NCBI RefSeq assembly: GCF_003952465.1
Contig: NZ_CP034448.1
Span: 1,984,001 to 2,048,000 of the forward strand
DNA: 64,000 nt
Direction of reading: 5' to 3'
Source: Mesorhizobium sp. M1B.F.Ca.ET.045.04.1.1
GTDB taxonomy: Bacteria > Pseudomonadota > Alphaproteobacteria > Rhizobiales > Rhizobiaceae
Shown one piece after another: positions 7,353 through 16,647 of the stretch. The notes under the pieces are model-generated. The model was not told where the DNA came from. It searched no databases and was given only the letters and a program-made list of their open reading frames with translations. The position numbers and the translations under genes are program-made. The first letter of the stretch is position 1, and every line of letters starts with the position of its first letter.

Positions 7353-9941
7353 CTACTTCAGCTCGAGCAGCCGTTCGAGGTAGCTGCGCTCGATGTCGGG
7401 GCTCAGTGCGTTGCCGAGGCGCTTGCGGATCGCTTCGAGGATCTGGCGGGCGCGCTGCACATCGATCTCGTCCGGCACCTTGACCGAGTTGCCGTCGTCG
7501 GGACCCTTGGTGGCGCGCGGCCGGCCGAGCGGATCGCGGTCGGCATCCTGCTGACGCCCGCCCTGCTCGCTGCCGCCCTGGTCGCCTTGCATGGCCTGCA
7601 TCTGCTTCATCATGTCCTTGGCGCCGCGGCGCAGCGCCTCCAGCGCCCGGCCCTGATGGCCGACCGCCTGGTCGCCTTCGCCTTCGCCAAGCGCATGCTC
7701 GGCATCGCCCATGGATTTGCCGGCCTCGCCGAAGCCCTCATTGGGCTGCATGCCCATGCCTTCGAGGCCCTTCTTCAGCTTGTCGAGCTCGCTCTGCAAC
7801 TGGCCCTGGCCCTCCTGCAGTTGCTTCAGCGCGTCGGAGAATTCCTGCTGCGTCATCGGCTTCTGCCGGCCAAGCGGGTCGCGGTCGTCGCCGGGGCCTG
7901 GCTTCTGCCCTTCCTGCGACTGGCTCTGCTCGCCATCCTCGCCCATCTGCTGGTCGCCGTTCTGGCCGCGCTGGCCACGCTGCATCTGATCGAGGCGGAA
8001 GGTGTCGTTCATCATCTCCTGCTGACGGCGCATGATCTCGCCCAGCTTGTCCATCTGCTGGCGCATCTCGCTGTCCTGCTCGCCGCCCTGCTGCTGGCGG
8101 CCGGCCTGCAGGTTGTTCATCATGTCCTGCAGCTCCGACAGGAGCTGCTGGGCCCGGTCGCGGTCACCGGATTTGGCGAGATTCTCGATCTCGTCCATCA
8201 TCCGGTTGATGTCGCTCTGGCGCAGTTCCCGGCCGTTCTGCTGCATCTGCGGCGCGTTCGGGTTCTGCTGCGCGCGCTGGGCGAATTCCTGCAGGAACTG
8301 GTTCATCGCCTCGCGCAGTTCCTTCATCGCCTTCTCGAGCTCTTCGTCGCTGGCGCCGTTCTTGATGGCGTCCTGCAGCGCCTGCTGCGCCTGGCGCAAG
8401 CGCCGCTCGGCGGCCGACAGATTGCCTTCCTCGATGCCGAGCGCGATCTCCCACAGATAACCCACCTCGTTGCGCAACTGGTCGTCGGTCCCGGAGAGTT
8501 TCAGCCGGCTCCTCGCGCTCATGATCGCGAGATAATGCGACATGTTGTCGAAGGTATCCTCGGGGCGCAGCGTGATCGCGTCCATCAGGTCGAGCACGCG
8601 CGGCTTGGCGTTGGTGTCGAGCGCCAGCAGCCGGCGCTGCTCGATCACGGCGCGGGCCAGCGGATTGGCGAAGGGCCGCTCCGGCATCACCAAAGTCCTG
8701 GTTTCGCTGGTGGCGGTGTGGCCGGCATCGTCGGTGGCGATGAGCTTCAGCTTGATGGTGCTGCCGGCCCAGACATGCTCGGTCAGGTCCTTGGTCGTCT
8801 TGGCCGTGTTCGCCTTGCCGCCGCGACGCGGCAGGGTCAGGGGCATGTCGGGCGGGCCATAGAGCGGATGCGCATTGGCCGGCGGCGGATCCGACAGCTC
8901 GAAGGCAGCCTTGGCGGAGGCCGCGCCATAATCGTCGTCGATCTGGTAGTTGAGCTCGATGGCGCCGTTGACGGCGCGCTTCGGCTCACCGACGAAACGG
9001 ATCGTCGGCGGCTTGTCCGGAATGATGGCGAAGGCCCAGCGGCCGAGGTCGTCCTCGCCGGACTTGAGCGTCAGCGTGCCATTGGTGCTCAGCTTGCCGG
9101 AGAACTGGCGCACCTTGGGTCCAGGCTGGGCGGCGGCTGGGGCGACACCCTTCGGCGCGGCCGGCTCGATGGCGCGGTCATTGCCGTTCGTGTCGGCATA
9201 GCTCAACGTTTCCTCGCCCGAGCCGCCGGTGACGCGCAGCGAGACGTCGCTGCCCTGCGGGATGCTGAAGGTCTGCGCGGCCTGCTTGACGTCGGCGGTC
9301 AAAAACAGCGGCGGCTTGCCGGTATAGGCGGGCGGCGTCACCCAGGCATCGATGCGCGGCGGCACGGTATCGCGCGCGGCGCTGGCGACGAAGCCGTCGC
9401 CGATCCTGCCGCCGAAAGGACCGAACGAGAAGGCAAAGGCGGTGACGAACAGCAGGCCGACAAGGGCCCGCAGGCCCCAGCGGTCGTAATCCGGCACGTT
9501 TGTGCGCGGCCTGTCGGCGCCGAGACTGGAGAGCCGCTCGGCCATGCGCTTCTGGTGCTCGCGCCACAGAGCCTGCGAGAAAAGGCTCTCCGCGCCGCTC
9601 GGCCTGTCGGTCTGCACCTGTACGGGGCTGTGCAGCAGCTCGTTCGCGGCCTCGATGCGCCGGTCGACCTCGGCGGTGGAAGGAACGCGGAAGAAGCGCA
9701 GCGGATAGAGCGCCGCCAGCGCCGAGATGGAGAACAGGATCAGCAGGCCGATCCGCGCCAAATCCGGCAAACGCTGGAACAGGGCGAACCACGAGACGCT
9801 GAGGAACAGGCCGGCGACCACTGCCAGCGGCAGCAGCAACGGCCAGCCACGCTCGAAGATCATCGAGGCCCGCGTCGCCAGCCGGCTCAAGGCAAGTCGC
9901 CCGGCCAGGCCGCGTTCGCTGGAAATGGGTCGTTCCGTCAT
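7353..9941 (-). CDS. TIGR02302 family protein (DUF4175)
   Basis: An 862-residue protein. It has two membrane helices near residues 30-85, another near 160-180, an extracytoplasmic region with beta-rich PEAYTGKPP-like segments, then a long C-terminal part very rich in Gln, Met and Gly (about 560-800) with coiled-coil character. It ends with VDRARQILEAIRKRLG-like and ERSYLERLLELK segments. This architecture is the TIGR02302/DUF4175 family, found almost only in Rhizobiales and relatives; its function is unknown. The start codon overlaps the stop of a small upstream frame (ATGA), implying translational coupling. In related genomes this gene usually follows lysA directly. Confidence 0.9.
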   Translation of the reverse strand: MTERPISSERGLAGRLALSRLATRASMIFERGWPLLLPLAVVAGLFLSVSWFALFQRLPDLARIGLLILFSISALAALYPLRFFRVPSTAEVDRRIEAANELLHSPVQVQTDRPSGAESLFSQALWREHQKRMAERLSSLGADRPRTNVPDYDRWGLRALVGLLFVTAFAFSFGPFGGRIGDGFVASAARDTVPPRIDAWVTPPAYTGKPPLFLTADVKQAAQTFSIPQGSDVSLRVTGGSGEETLSYADTNGNDRAIEPAAPKGVAPAAAQPGPKVRQFSGKLSTNGTLTLKSGEDDLGRWAFAIIPDKPPTIRFVGEPKRAVNGAIELNYQIDDDYGAASAKAAFELSDPPPANAHPLYGPPDMPLTLPRRGGKANTAKTTKDLTEHVWAGSTIKLKLIATDDAGHTATSETRTLVMPERPFANPLARAVIEQRRLLALDTNAKPRVLDLMDAITLRPEDTFDNMSHYLAIMSARSRLKLSGTDDQLRNEVGYLWEIALGIEEGNLSAAERRLRQAQQALQDAIKNGASDEELEKAMKELREAMNQFLQEFAQRAQQNPNAPQMQQNGRELRQSDINRMMDEIENLAKSGDRDRAQQLLSELQDMMNNLQAGRQQQGGEQDSEMRQQMDKLGEIMRRQQEMMNDTFRLDQMQRGQRGQNGDQQMGEDGEQSQSQEGQKPGPGDDRDPLGRQKPMTQQEFSDALKQLQEGQGQLQSELDKLKKGLEGMGMQPNEGFGEAGKSMGDAEHALGEGEGDQAVGHQGRALEALRRGAKDMMKQMQAMQGDQGGSEQGGRQQDADRDPLGRPRATKGPDDGNSVKVPDEIDVQRARQILEAIRKRLGNALSPDIERSYLERLLELK

Positions 9942-10048
9942 CGGCCCTTCCTGCTCGGGCAGGACAGCCCGAGCCTCATGAGCAGAAGAATAACAGCAAA
10001 CACGGCAAAGGCGAGGCGGGTTCCAAAATCGTGAAGAGCTTCGCCCAG
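9938..10048 (-). CDS. Small membrane-peptide frame coupled to the TIGR02302 gene (possibly truncated)
   Basis: A reading frame of about 36-40 codons whose product contains NDNLGEALHDFG followed by one hydrophobic helix (LAFAVFAVILLLMRLGL) and a basic tail. Its TGA overlaps the ATG of the TIGR02302 gene as ATGA, which supports real translation. No ATG, GTG or TTG start is visible between it and the dehydratase stop; only a CTG at 10048 or an ATT or ATA just upstream. One explanation is that the original start was removed when the dehydratase/ArsR block entered between lysA and this gene. Confidence 0.35.
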   Translation of the reverse strand: MGEALHDFGTRLAFAVFAVILLLMRLGLSCPSRKGR

Positions 10049-10055
10049 ATTATCG

Positions 10056-10997
10056 TTAGAAATTCGCGGGATTTGTATTGGAACCGCAGACCAGGACGGC
10101 CACGCGCTCGCCAGGTGCCGGCGCGTAGCGGCCGAAAAGCATCGCGGCGAAGGCAGCGGCCCCGCCGGGCTCGGCGATGATTCGCACGCGGTCCCAGAGC
10201 GCTCTCTGGGCGGCCACGATGTCGTCGTCGCTGACCAGGATCGAGCGCTCCACGAAGGCTTCCGCAATCGGGAACATCATCTCGCCGACGCGCTTCGGCG
10301 CCAGCGAATCGGCGGCGATGCCTTCCGCCGGCGCATCGATCGGCTTGCCGGCCTCGAAGGCGCGGTAGAGCGTCGGCGCGCCTTCCGGCTCGATGGCGAC
10401 GATGCGGATACGGCCAGCGAACCAGGCGGCGATGCCGCCGATCAAGCCGCCGCCGCCGACGGCGACCAGAAGTGTGTCGATCTCGGGCAGGTCGGCTCCG
10501 ATCTCGAGGCCGAGTGTGCCCTGGCCGACGAGCGTCTCTTCCTGGTTGAAGGCATGGATCTGCAAGGCGCCGGTCCTGGCGGCAAAATCCTCGCTGGCGG
10601 CCAGCGCCTCGGCGTAGCGCGCGCCGCCGACGACCAGTTCGGCGCCGTAGCCGCGGATGCGTTCGAGCTTCGCCGCCGGGCTGACCTCGGGCACGAAGAT
10701 CGTCGCTTTGTGCCCGAGCTTCATGGCGGCGTAGGCGACGGCAGCGCCATGATTACCGCCGGAAGCGGCGACGACGCCGGCTTCGGGCACCTGCCGCTCG
10801 AGCAGGTTGGTGAAGGCGCCGCGCGCCTTGAAGGAGCCGGAATGCTGCAGGCATTCGAGTTTCAGGTCGACCGGGAAGGCCGGCCGGCCGAAATCGGCCA
10901 TGTCGACGCGCATCACCGGCGTGTGGCGGACGTATGGGCGGATGCGCGGCTCCACGGCGGCGATGCGTTCGCGCGTGATCGTCCTGCTGTTCAGCAT
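10056..10997 (-). CDS. Serine/threonine dehydratase-like PLP enzyme
   Basis: A 313-residue fold-type II PLP enzyme. The cofactor lysine is Lys57 in SGSFKARG, the substrate-carboxylate loop is SGGNHG (about 80-84), the phosphate-binding loop is GGGGLIGG (181-188), and a Ser near the C-terminus (CGSNTNP) would hold the pyridine nitrogen. These are the marks of threonine or serine dehydratases without an ACT domain, so catabolic rather than biosynthetic. It is divergent from a small ArsR-type gene with a palindrome between them, which suggests local repression. A serine racemase or a dehydratase for another hydroxyamino acid is also possible. Confidence 0.83.
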   Translation of the reverse strand: MLNSRTITRERIAAVEPRIRPYVRHTPVMRVDMADFGRPAFPVDLKLECLQHSGSFKARGAFTNLLERQVPEAGVVAASGGNHGAAVAYAAMKLGHKATIFVPEVSPAAKLERIRGYGAELVVGGARYAEALAASEDFAARTGALQIHAFNQEETLVGQGTLGLEIGADLPEIDTLLVAVGGGGLIGGIAAWFAGRIRIVAIEPEGAPTLYRAFEAGKPIDAPAEGIAADSLAPKRVGEMMFPIAEAFVERSILVSDDDIVAAQRALWDRVRIIAEPGGAAAFAAMLFGRYAPAPGERVAVLVCGSNTNPANF

Positions 10998-11031
10998 GCG
11001 AGGCTCCCTGGGATTGACTTCAATTAGTAAC

Positions 11032-11047
11032 TTAGCAAAATGGCTAA
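11032..11047. promoter_or_regulatory. Candidate ArsR-type operator
   Basis: Perfect inverted repeat TTAGC, six bases, GCTAA, ending directly before the ATG of the ArsR-like gene at 11048 and lying 35 bases upstream of the dehydratase start at 10997. Related TTAG steps lie just to its left (TTAGTAACTTAG). Its position would let the repressor shut off both divergent genes. Confidence 0.5.
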
Positions 11048-11350
11048 ATGCAAGAGGTCGACATCTTCAAGGCGATTGCCAACGAACGCAGGCTGCAGAT
11101 CCTCGATTGGCTGAAGGATCCGCCCGCCCATTTCCCGCGCCAGGCCGATGGCGATCTGGTCGAGGACGGCGTCTGCGCTCTGCTGATCGCCGAAAAGCTC
11201 GGCATCACCCAGGCGACGCTCAGCGAACATATGCGCGTCTTGACCCAGGCGGGCCTGCTCAGCGCCAAGCGCACCAAGCAATGGATATTCTATCGCCGCG
11301 ACGAGGACAGGATCGCCGAAGCCAAGGCGCTCATCCAGCAGAAGATTTAG
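11048..11350 (+). CDS. ArsR-like winged-helix regulator
   Basis: A 100-residue protein with a single winged helix-turn-helix: ANERRLQILDWLKDP, then LLIAEKLGITQATLSEHMRVLTQAGLLSAKRTKQWIFYRRDE. This is the ArsR/SmtB fold, but the metal-binding cysteine motif in helix 3 is absent; the only cysteine is in DGVCALL. It therefore may sense an organic ligand. It is divergent from the dehydratase, and its start codon abuts a palindromic operator. It converges on lysA with three bases between the stops. Confidence 0.8.
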   Translation: MQEVDIFKAIANERRLQILDWLKDPPAHFPRQADGDLVEDGVCALLIAEKLGITQATLSEHMRVLTQAGLLSAKRTKQWIFYRRDEDRIAEAKALIQQKI

Positions 11351-11353
11351 GCG

Positions 11354-12622
11354 TCACTCCAGCCAATCGGGCAGCGAGTCCAGTCCGATCAGCTCCTCAT
11401 AGGTCTGGCGCTGCCGCACGACATGGAAGCGGTCGCCGTCGACCAGCACTTCCGGCACCAGGAGCCTGGTGTTGTAGGTGCCGGCCTGCACCGCGCCATA
11501 GGCGCCGGCGGTGGCGACTGCGATGAGGTCGCCGGCCTTCAGCCTGGGCAGGTCGCGGTCGAGGCCGATGAAGTCGCCGGTCTCGCAGACCGGGCCGACA
11601 ATATCGACCTTCATGCGCGGCGTGACAGCCGGCGGCTGCACCACCGGCTTGATATCGTGGAAGGCGTCGTAGAGCGTCGGCCGGATCAGGTCGTTCATGG
11701 CGGCGTCGACGACGAGGAAGTTCTTGGCGTCGCCTTCCTTCACATAGATCACTTCCGACACCAGGATGCCGGCATTGCCGACGATCAGCCGGCCAGGCTC
11801 GAACATCACCTTCAGGCCGAGCTTGTCGACGTGCTTGCGGACGATCTCGGCATAGGCGTCAGGCAGCGGCGGCGGGCTGTTGTCGACGCGGTACGGGATG
11901 CCGAGGCCGCCGCCGAGGTCGACATGCTCGATGGCATGGCCATCGGCGCGCAGCACGCCGACCAGTTCGACCAGCAGCGCGAAGGCGTCGTCGAAAGGCT
12001 GGAGCTCGGTTATCTGGCTGCCGATGTGGGTGTCGATGCCGGTCACCTTGATGCCGGGGAGCTCTGCCGCGCGGGCGTAGACCTGGCGCGCCCGCTGCCA
12101 CGGAATGCCGAACTTGTTCTCGGCCTTGCCGGTCGAGATCTTCTTGTGAGTCTTGGCATCGACGTCCGGATTGATGCGCAGCGAAATCGGCGCCACCTTG
12201 CCGAGCGCTACGGCGCGCGCCGAGAGCAGTTCCAGCTCCGGCTCGGACTCGACGTTGAAGCAGAGGATGCCGGCGGTGAGGGCAAAGTCCATTTCCCGCG
12301 CGGTCTTGCCGACGCCCGAAAACAAGATCCTGCCGGCCGGGATGCCGGCGGCCAAAGCGCGGCGCAATTCGCCTTCCGACACCACGTCGGCGCCGGCCCC
12401 TTGCCTGGCAAGCGTCTTGAGAACGGCCTGGTTGGAGTTCGCCTTCATGGCGTAACAGACCAGCGCGTCGAGGCCGGCAAAAGCTTCTCTGAAGACGCGG
12501 AAGTGCCTGGTCAGCGTCGCCGTCGAATAGCAATAGAACGGCGTGCCGACCTGCTTTGCGATGTCGGGGATCGCGACGTCCTCGGCGTGAAGCACACCGT
12601 CGCGGTAGTCGAAATGGTTCAC
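11354..12622 (-). CDS. lysA: Diaminopimelate decarboxylase
   Basis: A 422-residue PLP enzyme that removes CO2 from meso-diaminopimelate in the last step of lysine synthesis. The PLP lysine is Lys60 in CYAMKAN, the phosphate-binding loop is HVDLGGGLGIPY, and the active-site cysteine of the second subunit is in VGPVCETGDF. I use the GTG at 12622 (first residues MNHFDYRDG), because the frame upstream to 12835 runs antiparallel through lptM and is not coding. It belongs to the argH-lptM-lysA run on this strand, with 52 bases after lptM. Confidence 0.95.
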   Translation of the reverse strand: MNHFDYRDGVLHAEDVAIPDIAKQVGTPFYCYSTATLTRHFRVFREAFAGLDALVCYAMKANSNQAVLKTLARQGAGADVVSEGELRRALAAGIPAGRILFSGVGKTAREMDFALTAGILCFNVESEPELELLSARAVALGKVAPISLRINPDVDAKTHKKISTGKAENKFGIPWQRARQVYARAAELPGIKVTGIDTHIGSQITELQPFDDAFALLVELVGVLRADGHAIEHVDLGGGLGIPYRVDNSPPPLPDAYAEIVRKHVDKLGLKVMFEPGRLIVGNAGILVSEVIYVKEGDAKNFLVVDAAMNDLIRPTLYDAFHDIKPVVQPPAVTPRMKVDIVGPVCETGDFIGLDRDLPRLKAGDLIAVATAGAYGAVQAGTYNTRLLVPEVLVDGDRFHVVRQRQTYEELIGLDSLPDWLE

Positions 12623-12674
12623 GGGAAATGGTCCGAAAGTTGGAGCGCGATGAGATCGGGCGATCTCATCGGCT

Positions 12675-12881
12675 TTAGAGCAAGGGGTCGAGAATGAACT
12701 TCTTGTCCTTGACCGGTTTCTCCGGCTCGGGCGGCAGCGGCTGCTTCGCCTTCTCCGCGTCCTTGCGCGCCTGCATGGCAGCCTCGTAGGGCGTATCGAG
12801 GCCTGCCCTCCGGCCGCAGGCCGTGACGGTGACAACCGCCGCCAGCAGCGCGAGCGTCACCAAAATCCTGCCTCGGGTCAT
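12675..12881 (-). CDS. lptM: LptM-type small lipoprotein
   Basis: A 68-residue protein with a basic N-terminus, a hydrophobic stretch and a lipobox ending at Cys22 (VTVTAC), followed by GRRAGLDTP and a charged, Pro-rich tail. The CG(R/Q)(R/K)GPL-like start of the mature protein and its position between argH and lysA match the LptM (YifL) family, small lipoproteins that assist assembly of the LptDE LPS translocon in the outer membrane. Confidence 0.8.
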   Translation of the reverse strand: MTRGRILVTLALLAAVVTVTACGRRAGLDTPYEAAMQARKDAEKAKQPLPPEPEKPVKDKKFILDPLL

Positions 12882-12953
12882 CGATCCATCCGTTCGAACT
12901 GTTTTCTTGTGCCGCCGCTTTTAGCTGAGTTTTCGGCGCATTGCATCCCGGCA

Positions 12954-14354
12954 TTACGCCTTCGTCAGCCGCTTTTTCCAGTAGCGGATTTGTTTCCTCA
13001 CTTCCGACGGCGCGGTGCCGCCGAAGCTCACGCGGCTCTTCACCGAATTCTGCACGGCAAGCACCGAAAAGATGTCGTCGGTGATGCCGGGATGGATCGA
13101 GCGCAGGTCCTCCAGTTGGAGCTTTTCCAGGCCGATCTTCTTCTCCTCGGCAAGGGCGACGGCGCGGCCGGTGACGTGATGCGCCTCGCGGAAGGGAAGG
13201 CCGAGATTGCGCACCAGCCAGTCGGCAAGGTCGGTCGCGGTCGCATGACCGGCGCCGGCGGCCTTCTTCATGGCGGCCGTGTTCACCGTCATGTCGCGCA
13301 CCATGCCGGTGGTCGCCGCCAGCATCAGGTCGAGCGTCTCGGCGGCATCGAAGACCGATTCCTTGTCCTCCTGCATGTCCTTGCCATAGGTCAGCGGCAT
13401 GCCCTTCATCACCGTCAGCAGGCCGATCAAATGGCCGTTGACGCGGCCAGTCTTGCCGCGCACCAGCTCGGCGGCGTCGGGGTTCTTCTTCTGCGGCATG
13501 ATGGAGGAGCCGGTCGAGAAGGAGTCCGAGAGCCGGACGAAGCCGAACTGCGGCGTAGACCAGATGATGATCTCCTCGGCAAGCCGCGACAGATGCGTGC
13601 CGCAGATCGCGGCGATGGACAGGAACTCGAGCGCGAAATCGCGGTCCGAGACGCTGTCGAGGGAATTGCGCATCGGCTCGCGGAAGCCGAGCGCCTTCGC
13701 CGTCATGTGACGATCGATGCCGAAGCTGGTGCCGGCGAGCGCGGCGGCGCCCAACGGGCTCTCGTCCATCCGTTCGATGGCGTCGCGGACGCGCGACAGA
13801 TCGCGGCCGAACATCTCGACATAGGCCATGCAATGGTGGCCGAAGGTCACCGGCTGCGCCGCCTGCATGTGGGTGAAGCCGGGCATGACAGTCGCGGCGT
13901 GCTCCTCGGCGCGTTCGAGGAACGCGGCGATGAGGTCCTTCAGTGCCAGGGCGACGCGCTGGCATTCCTCCTTGACCCAGAGTCTCAGATCGACCGCTAC
14001 CTGGTCGTTGCGCGAGCGGGCGGTGTGCAGGCGGCCGGCGGCCGTACCGATCAGGTCGGCAAGGCGCGCCTCGACATTCATGTGGATGTCTTCGAGCCTG
14101 GTCGAGAATTCGAACTTACCGGCCTCGATCTCTTTCAGGATCGTGTTCAGCCCGTGAGCGATTTTTTCTTGATCGGCCGCCGAAATAATGCCCGTTTGCG
14201 CCAGCATCTCGCTATGGGCGATCGATCCGCGGATGTCCTGTGCGTAGAGTTTGCGGTCGAAGGAGATCGACGCGTTGATCGCTTCCATGATCGCGGCCGG
14301 ACCCGAGGCAAAACGTCCGCCCCACATCTGGTTGCTGGCCTTCTTGTCGCTCAT
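12954..14354 (-). CDS. argH: Argininosuccinate lyase
   Basis: A 466-residue enzyme of standard length that splits argininosuccinate into arginine and fumarate. The fumarase-superfamily signature [10 protein letters not shown] is at 282-291 with the catalytic Ser283, HTARSRNDQ lies at about 110-118, and the catalytic His is in GFTHMQ at 162. The start at 14354 gives [15 protein letters not shown]; longer frames upstream cross the divergent tlpA gene. Only 36 bases separate it from tlpA, so the two promoters must overlap. Confidence 0.96.
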   Translation of the reverse strand: MSDKKASNQMWGGRFASGPAAIMEAINASISFDRKLYAQDIRGSIAHSEMLAQTGIISAADQEKIAHGLNTILKEIEAGKFEFSTRLEDIHMNVEARLADLIGTAAGRLHTARSRNDQVAVDLRLWVKEECQRVALALKDLIAAFLERAEEHAATVMPGFTHMQAAQPVTFGHHCMAYVEMFGRDLSRVRDAIERMDESPLGAAALAGTSFGIDRHMTAKALGFREPMRNSLDSVSDRDFALEFLSIAAICGTHLSRLAEEIIIWSTPQFGFVRLSDSFSTGSSIMPQKKNPDAAELVRGKTGRVNGHLIGLLTVMKGMPLTYGKDMQEDKESVFDAAETLDLMLAATTGMVRDMTVNTAAMKKAAGAGHATATDLADWLVRNLGLPFREAHHVTGRAVALAEEKKIGLEKLQLEDLRSIHPGITDDIFSVLAVQNSVKSRVSFGGTAPSEVRKQIRYWKKRLTKA

Positions 14355-14390
14355 CGCTATAACCCGTGCTCCGGAGCAGTTTTTAAGAAA

Positions 14391-15074
14391 ATGGCAGACG
14401 GCAATAAATTCTTCCCGGCCCCGCGCCTCATCCTCGCCGCCCTTGCGGCGGGCGTGCTGGCGGGCGCGGTCGCGGTATATGTCAGCGAGAGCGGTTCTGG
14501 CAACAACGCGCCAGATCAGGTTGCCGCCGCCGGCAGCAGCAAGGACGACGTCGCGTGCAAGGCCAAGGGCGAGCGGGCCAGGCAGGTCGCGGCAAAGGCC
14601 GTCGGCCAGGTGGCAGCGCTGCAGCCGGCCGATCCGCCGCAGTCGCTGAAGAGCCTTGCCTTCAACGGCCCCGACGGCAAACCGATGACGATCGCCGACC
14701 GTGCCGGCAAGACGGTGCTGCTCAATCTCTGGGCGACATGGTGCGCGCCCTGCCGCGCCGAAATGCCGGCGCTCGACGGGCTGCAGAAGGAAAAGGGCAG
14801 CGACGCCTTCGAGGTCGTCTCGGTCAACGTCGACACCGGCGACGACGCCAAGCCTAAGAAATTCCTCAAGGAGATCGGCGTCGAGACGCTCGGCTATTAC
14901 CGGGATCCGACGATAGCTTTGTTCAACGAGGTCAAGACACGCGGGCTGGCGCTGGGCCTGCCGGTGACGATGCTGATCGACGGCGAAGGCTGCCTGATCG
15001 CGCATATGAACGGGCCGGCCGAATGGTCGAGCCCCGACGCCAAGCGGCTGGTGGAGACCGCATTGGCGCCGTGA
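14391..15074 (+). CDS. tlpA: TlpA-type thiol:disulfide interchange protein
   Basis: A 227-residue protein with an N-terminal membrane anchor (about 11-31), a linker, and a periplasmic thioredoxin-like domain with the redox site WCAPC at 117-121. TlpA proteins keep the copper-site cysteines of cytochrome oxidase reduced and help cytochrome maturation. An extra Cys pair (VACKAK near 56 and GEGCLIAHM near 200) is present, as in Bradyrhizobium TlpA. The last 61 coding bases (14996-15056) are repeated almost exactly at 17411-17471. Confidence 0.92.
   Translation: MADGNKFFPAPRLILAALAAGVLAGAVAVYVSESGSGNNAPDQVAAAGSSKDDVACKAKGERARQVAAKAVGQVAALQPADPPQSLKSLAFNGPDGKPMTIADRAGKTVLLNLWATWCAPCRAEMPALDGLQKEKGSDAFEVVSVNVDTGDDAKPKKFLKEIGVETLGYYRDPTIALFNEVKTRGLALGLPVTMLIDGEGCLIAHMNGPAEWSSPDAKRLVETALAP
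14996..15056 (+). repeat. Direct repeat, copy 1 (inside the tlpA 3' end)
   Basis: Sixty of 61 bases match 17411-17471 (single difference: g versus c in the Gly codon of HMNGPAEW). The next upstream block, 14948-14962, also matches (17395-17409), so the similarity extends further with a 33-base gap. The two copies bracket three unrelated genes. Confidence 0.9.
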
Positions 15075-15116
15075 ACGCGGGTCTGCCAAAATTTCAGTTC
15101 GGGAGAAGTTCCCGGG

Positions 15117-16250
15117 TCAGCTATGCCCATCTAATAACAGAGAGAAATCTGCCTGCGCGGTGTCCTGTCCGTTGATTCGAAACGAAACCCCGTGCGCGCC
15201 TGGATAGTGCCGCCGCGTCGTGACCTCCTTGAAGGCGTGCCGGCGGCTGAATGTCGTCGCCTCACCAGGGGCGAGGACGATATTCCCACCCTTGAAGACT
15301 TTCGGTCGTCTTGAACCGCCGGCCTTCAGGAGATGCAGCACATAGTCGATGGTCAGGCGCTGCGATTGCGTCGACAGCGACCGCAGCGTGATTGACAGGT
15401 CGATTGTTTCGCCCATCCTGACTTCTCGTGCCGACAGCCTGGGCGGTTCCATCTCGATTTCCGGTCGGCGGCTTCCGAAAATCGCAAGGGCGTCTGCCTG
15501 GCCTTGCTTGATGAGCGTGCGGCAGGCGTGCCGAAGCAACGCTTTGCGCTCGCCCTCTGCTCCGATCATCCATCGAGCTGCAAATTCGATAACTATGGCG
15601 GGATGATCTTTGGAAATGTCGTTGAGGTGGTTCGCCACTGATCGACGCACATAAGGTTCGGGGTCGTCGCGCAATCGTTCAAGCAGCGGTATAACTGGCC
15701 CCGGATCGGTTATCAGCGCCGGCAATTGCATGGCCCAGGGCAAGCGCGGCCGTGTACCTTCTGAAACCAATCGTCGCACATGGCGGTTGGGATCGCCGAT
15801 CCAACCCGCCATGATCGCCAATGCGCGGGGCTGGTCCGCGAGCAGCAAGTAGCGGATGCCGAACTCCGCTGAAAAGCGCGTGGTCAACTCGCGCATGAGC
15901 GACATCGAACGGTCGAAATCGTCGATCCCATGGTGGCCGACCAGCATCGTCAGCGGCATGATGGCCCATCCGCAGATGCCGTCTTCATCGGAAGGCTGAT
16001 CGGCATGATCGAGCCGGTCAGGGTGGAGCGTCGCAAGCAGGATTTCCGCGCGACGAGCCGGATCGGCAGGCAGGGCGTCATGCAGCTGGTCTGCAATCAA
16101 CTGTGCTCGTGCTTTGAGCTCCAGCCCGGCAAGCCGCGGCTCGATTGCGGCAGCAAAGGCCGCGGCATCGAATCCTCGCATGCACCGCTTCAGGTGCGCC
16201 GCCAGACAGCGCACCAAATCCGGCGAGAAGACGTTCTTGAACGGCTCCAA
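15117..16250 (-). CDS. HEAT-repeat DNA alkylation repair-like protein
   Basis: A 377-residue, all-helical protein with repeated HEAT-like units (for example MAGWIGDPNRHVRRLVSEGTRPRLPW and LLERLRDDPEPYVRRSVANHLNDIS), typical of proteins annotated as DNA alkylation repair enzymes related to AlkC/AlkD. The C-terminal 110 residues (from about 270) are beta-rich, beginning SAREVRMGETIDLSI. Such enzymes excise alkylated bases by wrapping DNA with HEAT helices. Catalytic residues cannot be assigned by eye. It lies 9 bases after the ABM-like gene, on the same strand, in an islet flanked by tlpA-tail repeats. Confidence 0.75.
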   Translation of the reverse strand: MEPFKNVFSPDLVRCLAAHLKRCMRGFDAAAFAAAIEPRLAGLELKARAQLIADQLHDALPADPARRAEILLATLHPDRLDHADQPSDEDGICGWAIMPLTMLVGHHGIDDFDRSMSLMRELTTRFSAEFGIRYLLLADQPRALAIMAGWIGDPNRHVRRLVSEGTRPRLPWAMQLPALITDPGPVIPLLERLRDDPEPYVRRSVANHLNDISKDHPAIVIEFAARWMIGAEGERKALLRHACRTLIKQGQADALAIFGSRRPEIEMEPPRLSAREVRMGETIDLSITLRSLSTQSQRLTIDYVLHLLKAGGSRRPKVFKGGNIVLAPGEATTFSRRHAFKEVTTRRHYPGAHGVSFRINGQDTAQADFSLLLDGHS

Positions 16251-16259
16251 GAGCGGACC

Positions 16260-16580
16260 TCAGCCGTAGACCGCGAGGGACGTATAGTGAGCAACCCCCT
16301 CGTCGGGCTTGTCCGCGTCCATCGCCATAACCGCGAAATACGCCTGGCACTGGGGCGACTCCATCGCATGCTCCATTACCGCTCTGGCGTCGGCAGCGCT
16401 TCGCCAATGGACAAGATCGAGGTAGTTTCCTTCGTACAGCCGTAGAAGCTCACGGCGGAGGAACCCCGGTTGCCTGCCAAGAAACTCTCGCTGAAACCGT
16501 TCTGATGCAGCGACGAGTTCGGCTTCTGATTTCCCGACGGCCAAATTGATCTTCGCCATTTCCACAGTGATTGCAGTCAT
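16260..16580 (-). CDS. ABM-like small protein
   Basis: A 106-residue protein from ATG 16580, with a GAGGAT ribosome site. It has the feel of a dimeric alpha-beta barrel (antibiotic biosynthesis monooxygenase-like): a beta start MTAITVEMAKINL, an amphipathic helix AELVAASERFQREFLGRQPG, then YLDLVHWRSAADARAVMEHA. No catalytic role can be read. It is the first gene of a likely two-gene operon with the HEAT protein and is divergent from the WYL regulator. Confidence 0.6.
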   Translation of the reverse strand: MTAITVEMAKINLAVGKSEAELVAASERFQREFLGRQPGFLRRELLRLYEGNYLDLVHWRSAADARAVMEHAMESPQCQAYFAVMAMDADKPDEGVAHYTSLAVYG

Positions 16581-16647
16581 TGTCGTATCCTCGATTGCGA
16601 TGATTTCTCGTAGTTTTAAAGCTGTCATTTTATGGCATATTTCTCCA

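Noticed and set aside
7587..10034. 815-codon open frame on the plus strand
   Set aside because: It is antisense to the TIGR02302 gene; the His/Leu/Ala-rich product reflects the Gln/Met-rich codons opposite.
12909..14390. N-terminal 494 codons of the frame that contains tlpA
   Set aside because: They are antisense to argH and lptM; TlpA has a proper start and membrane anchor at 14391.
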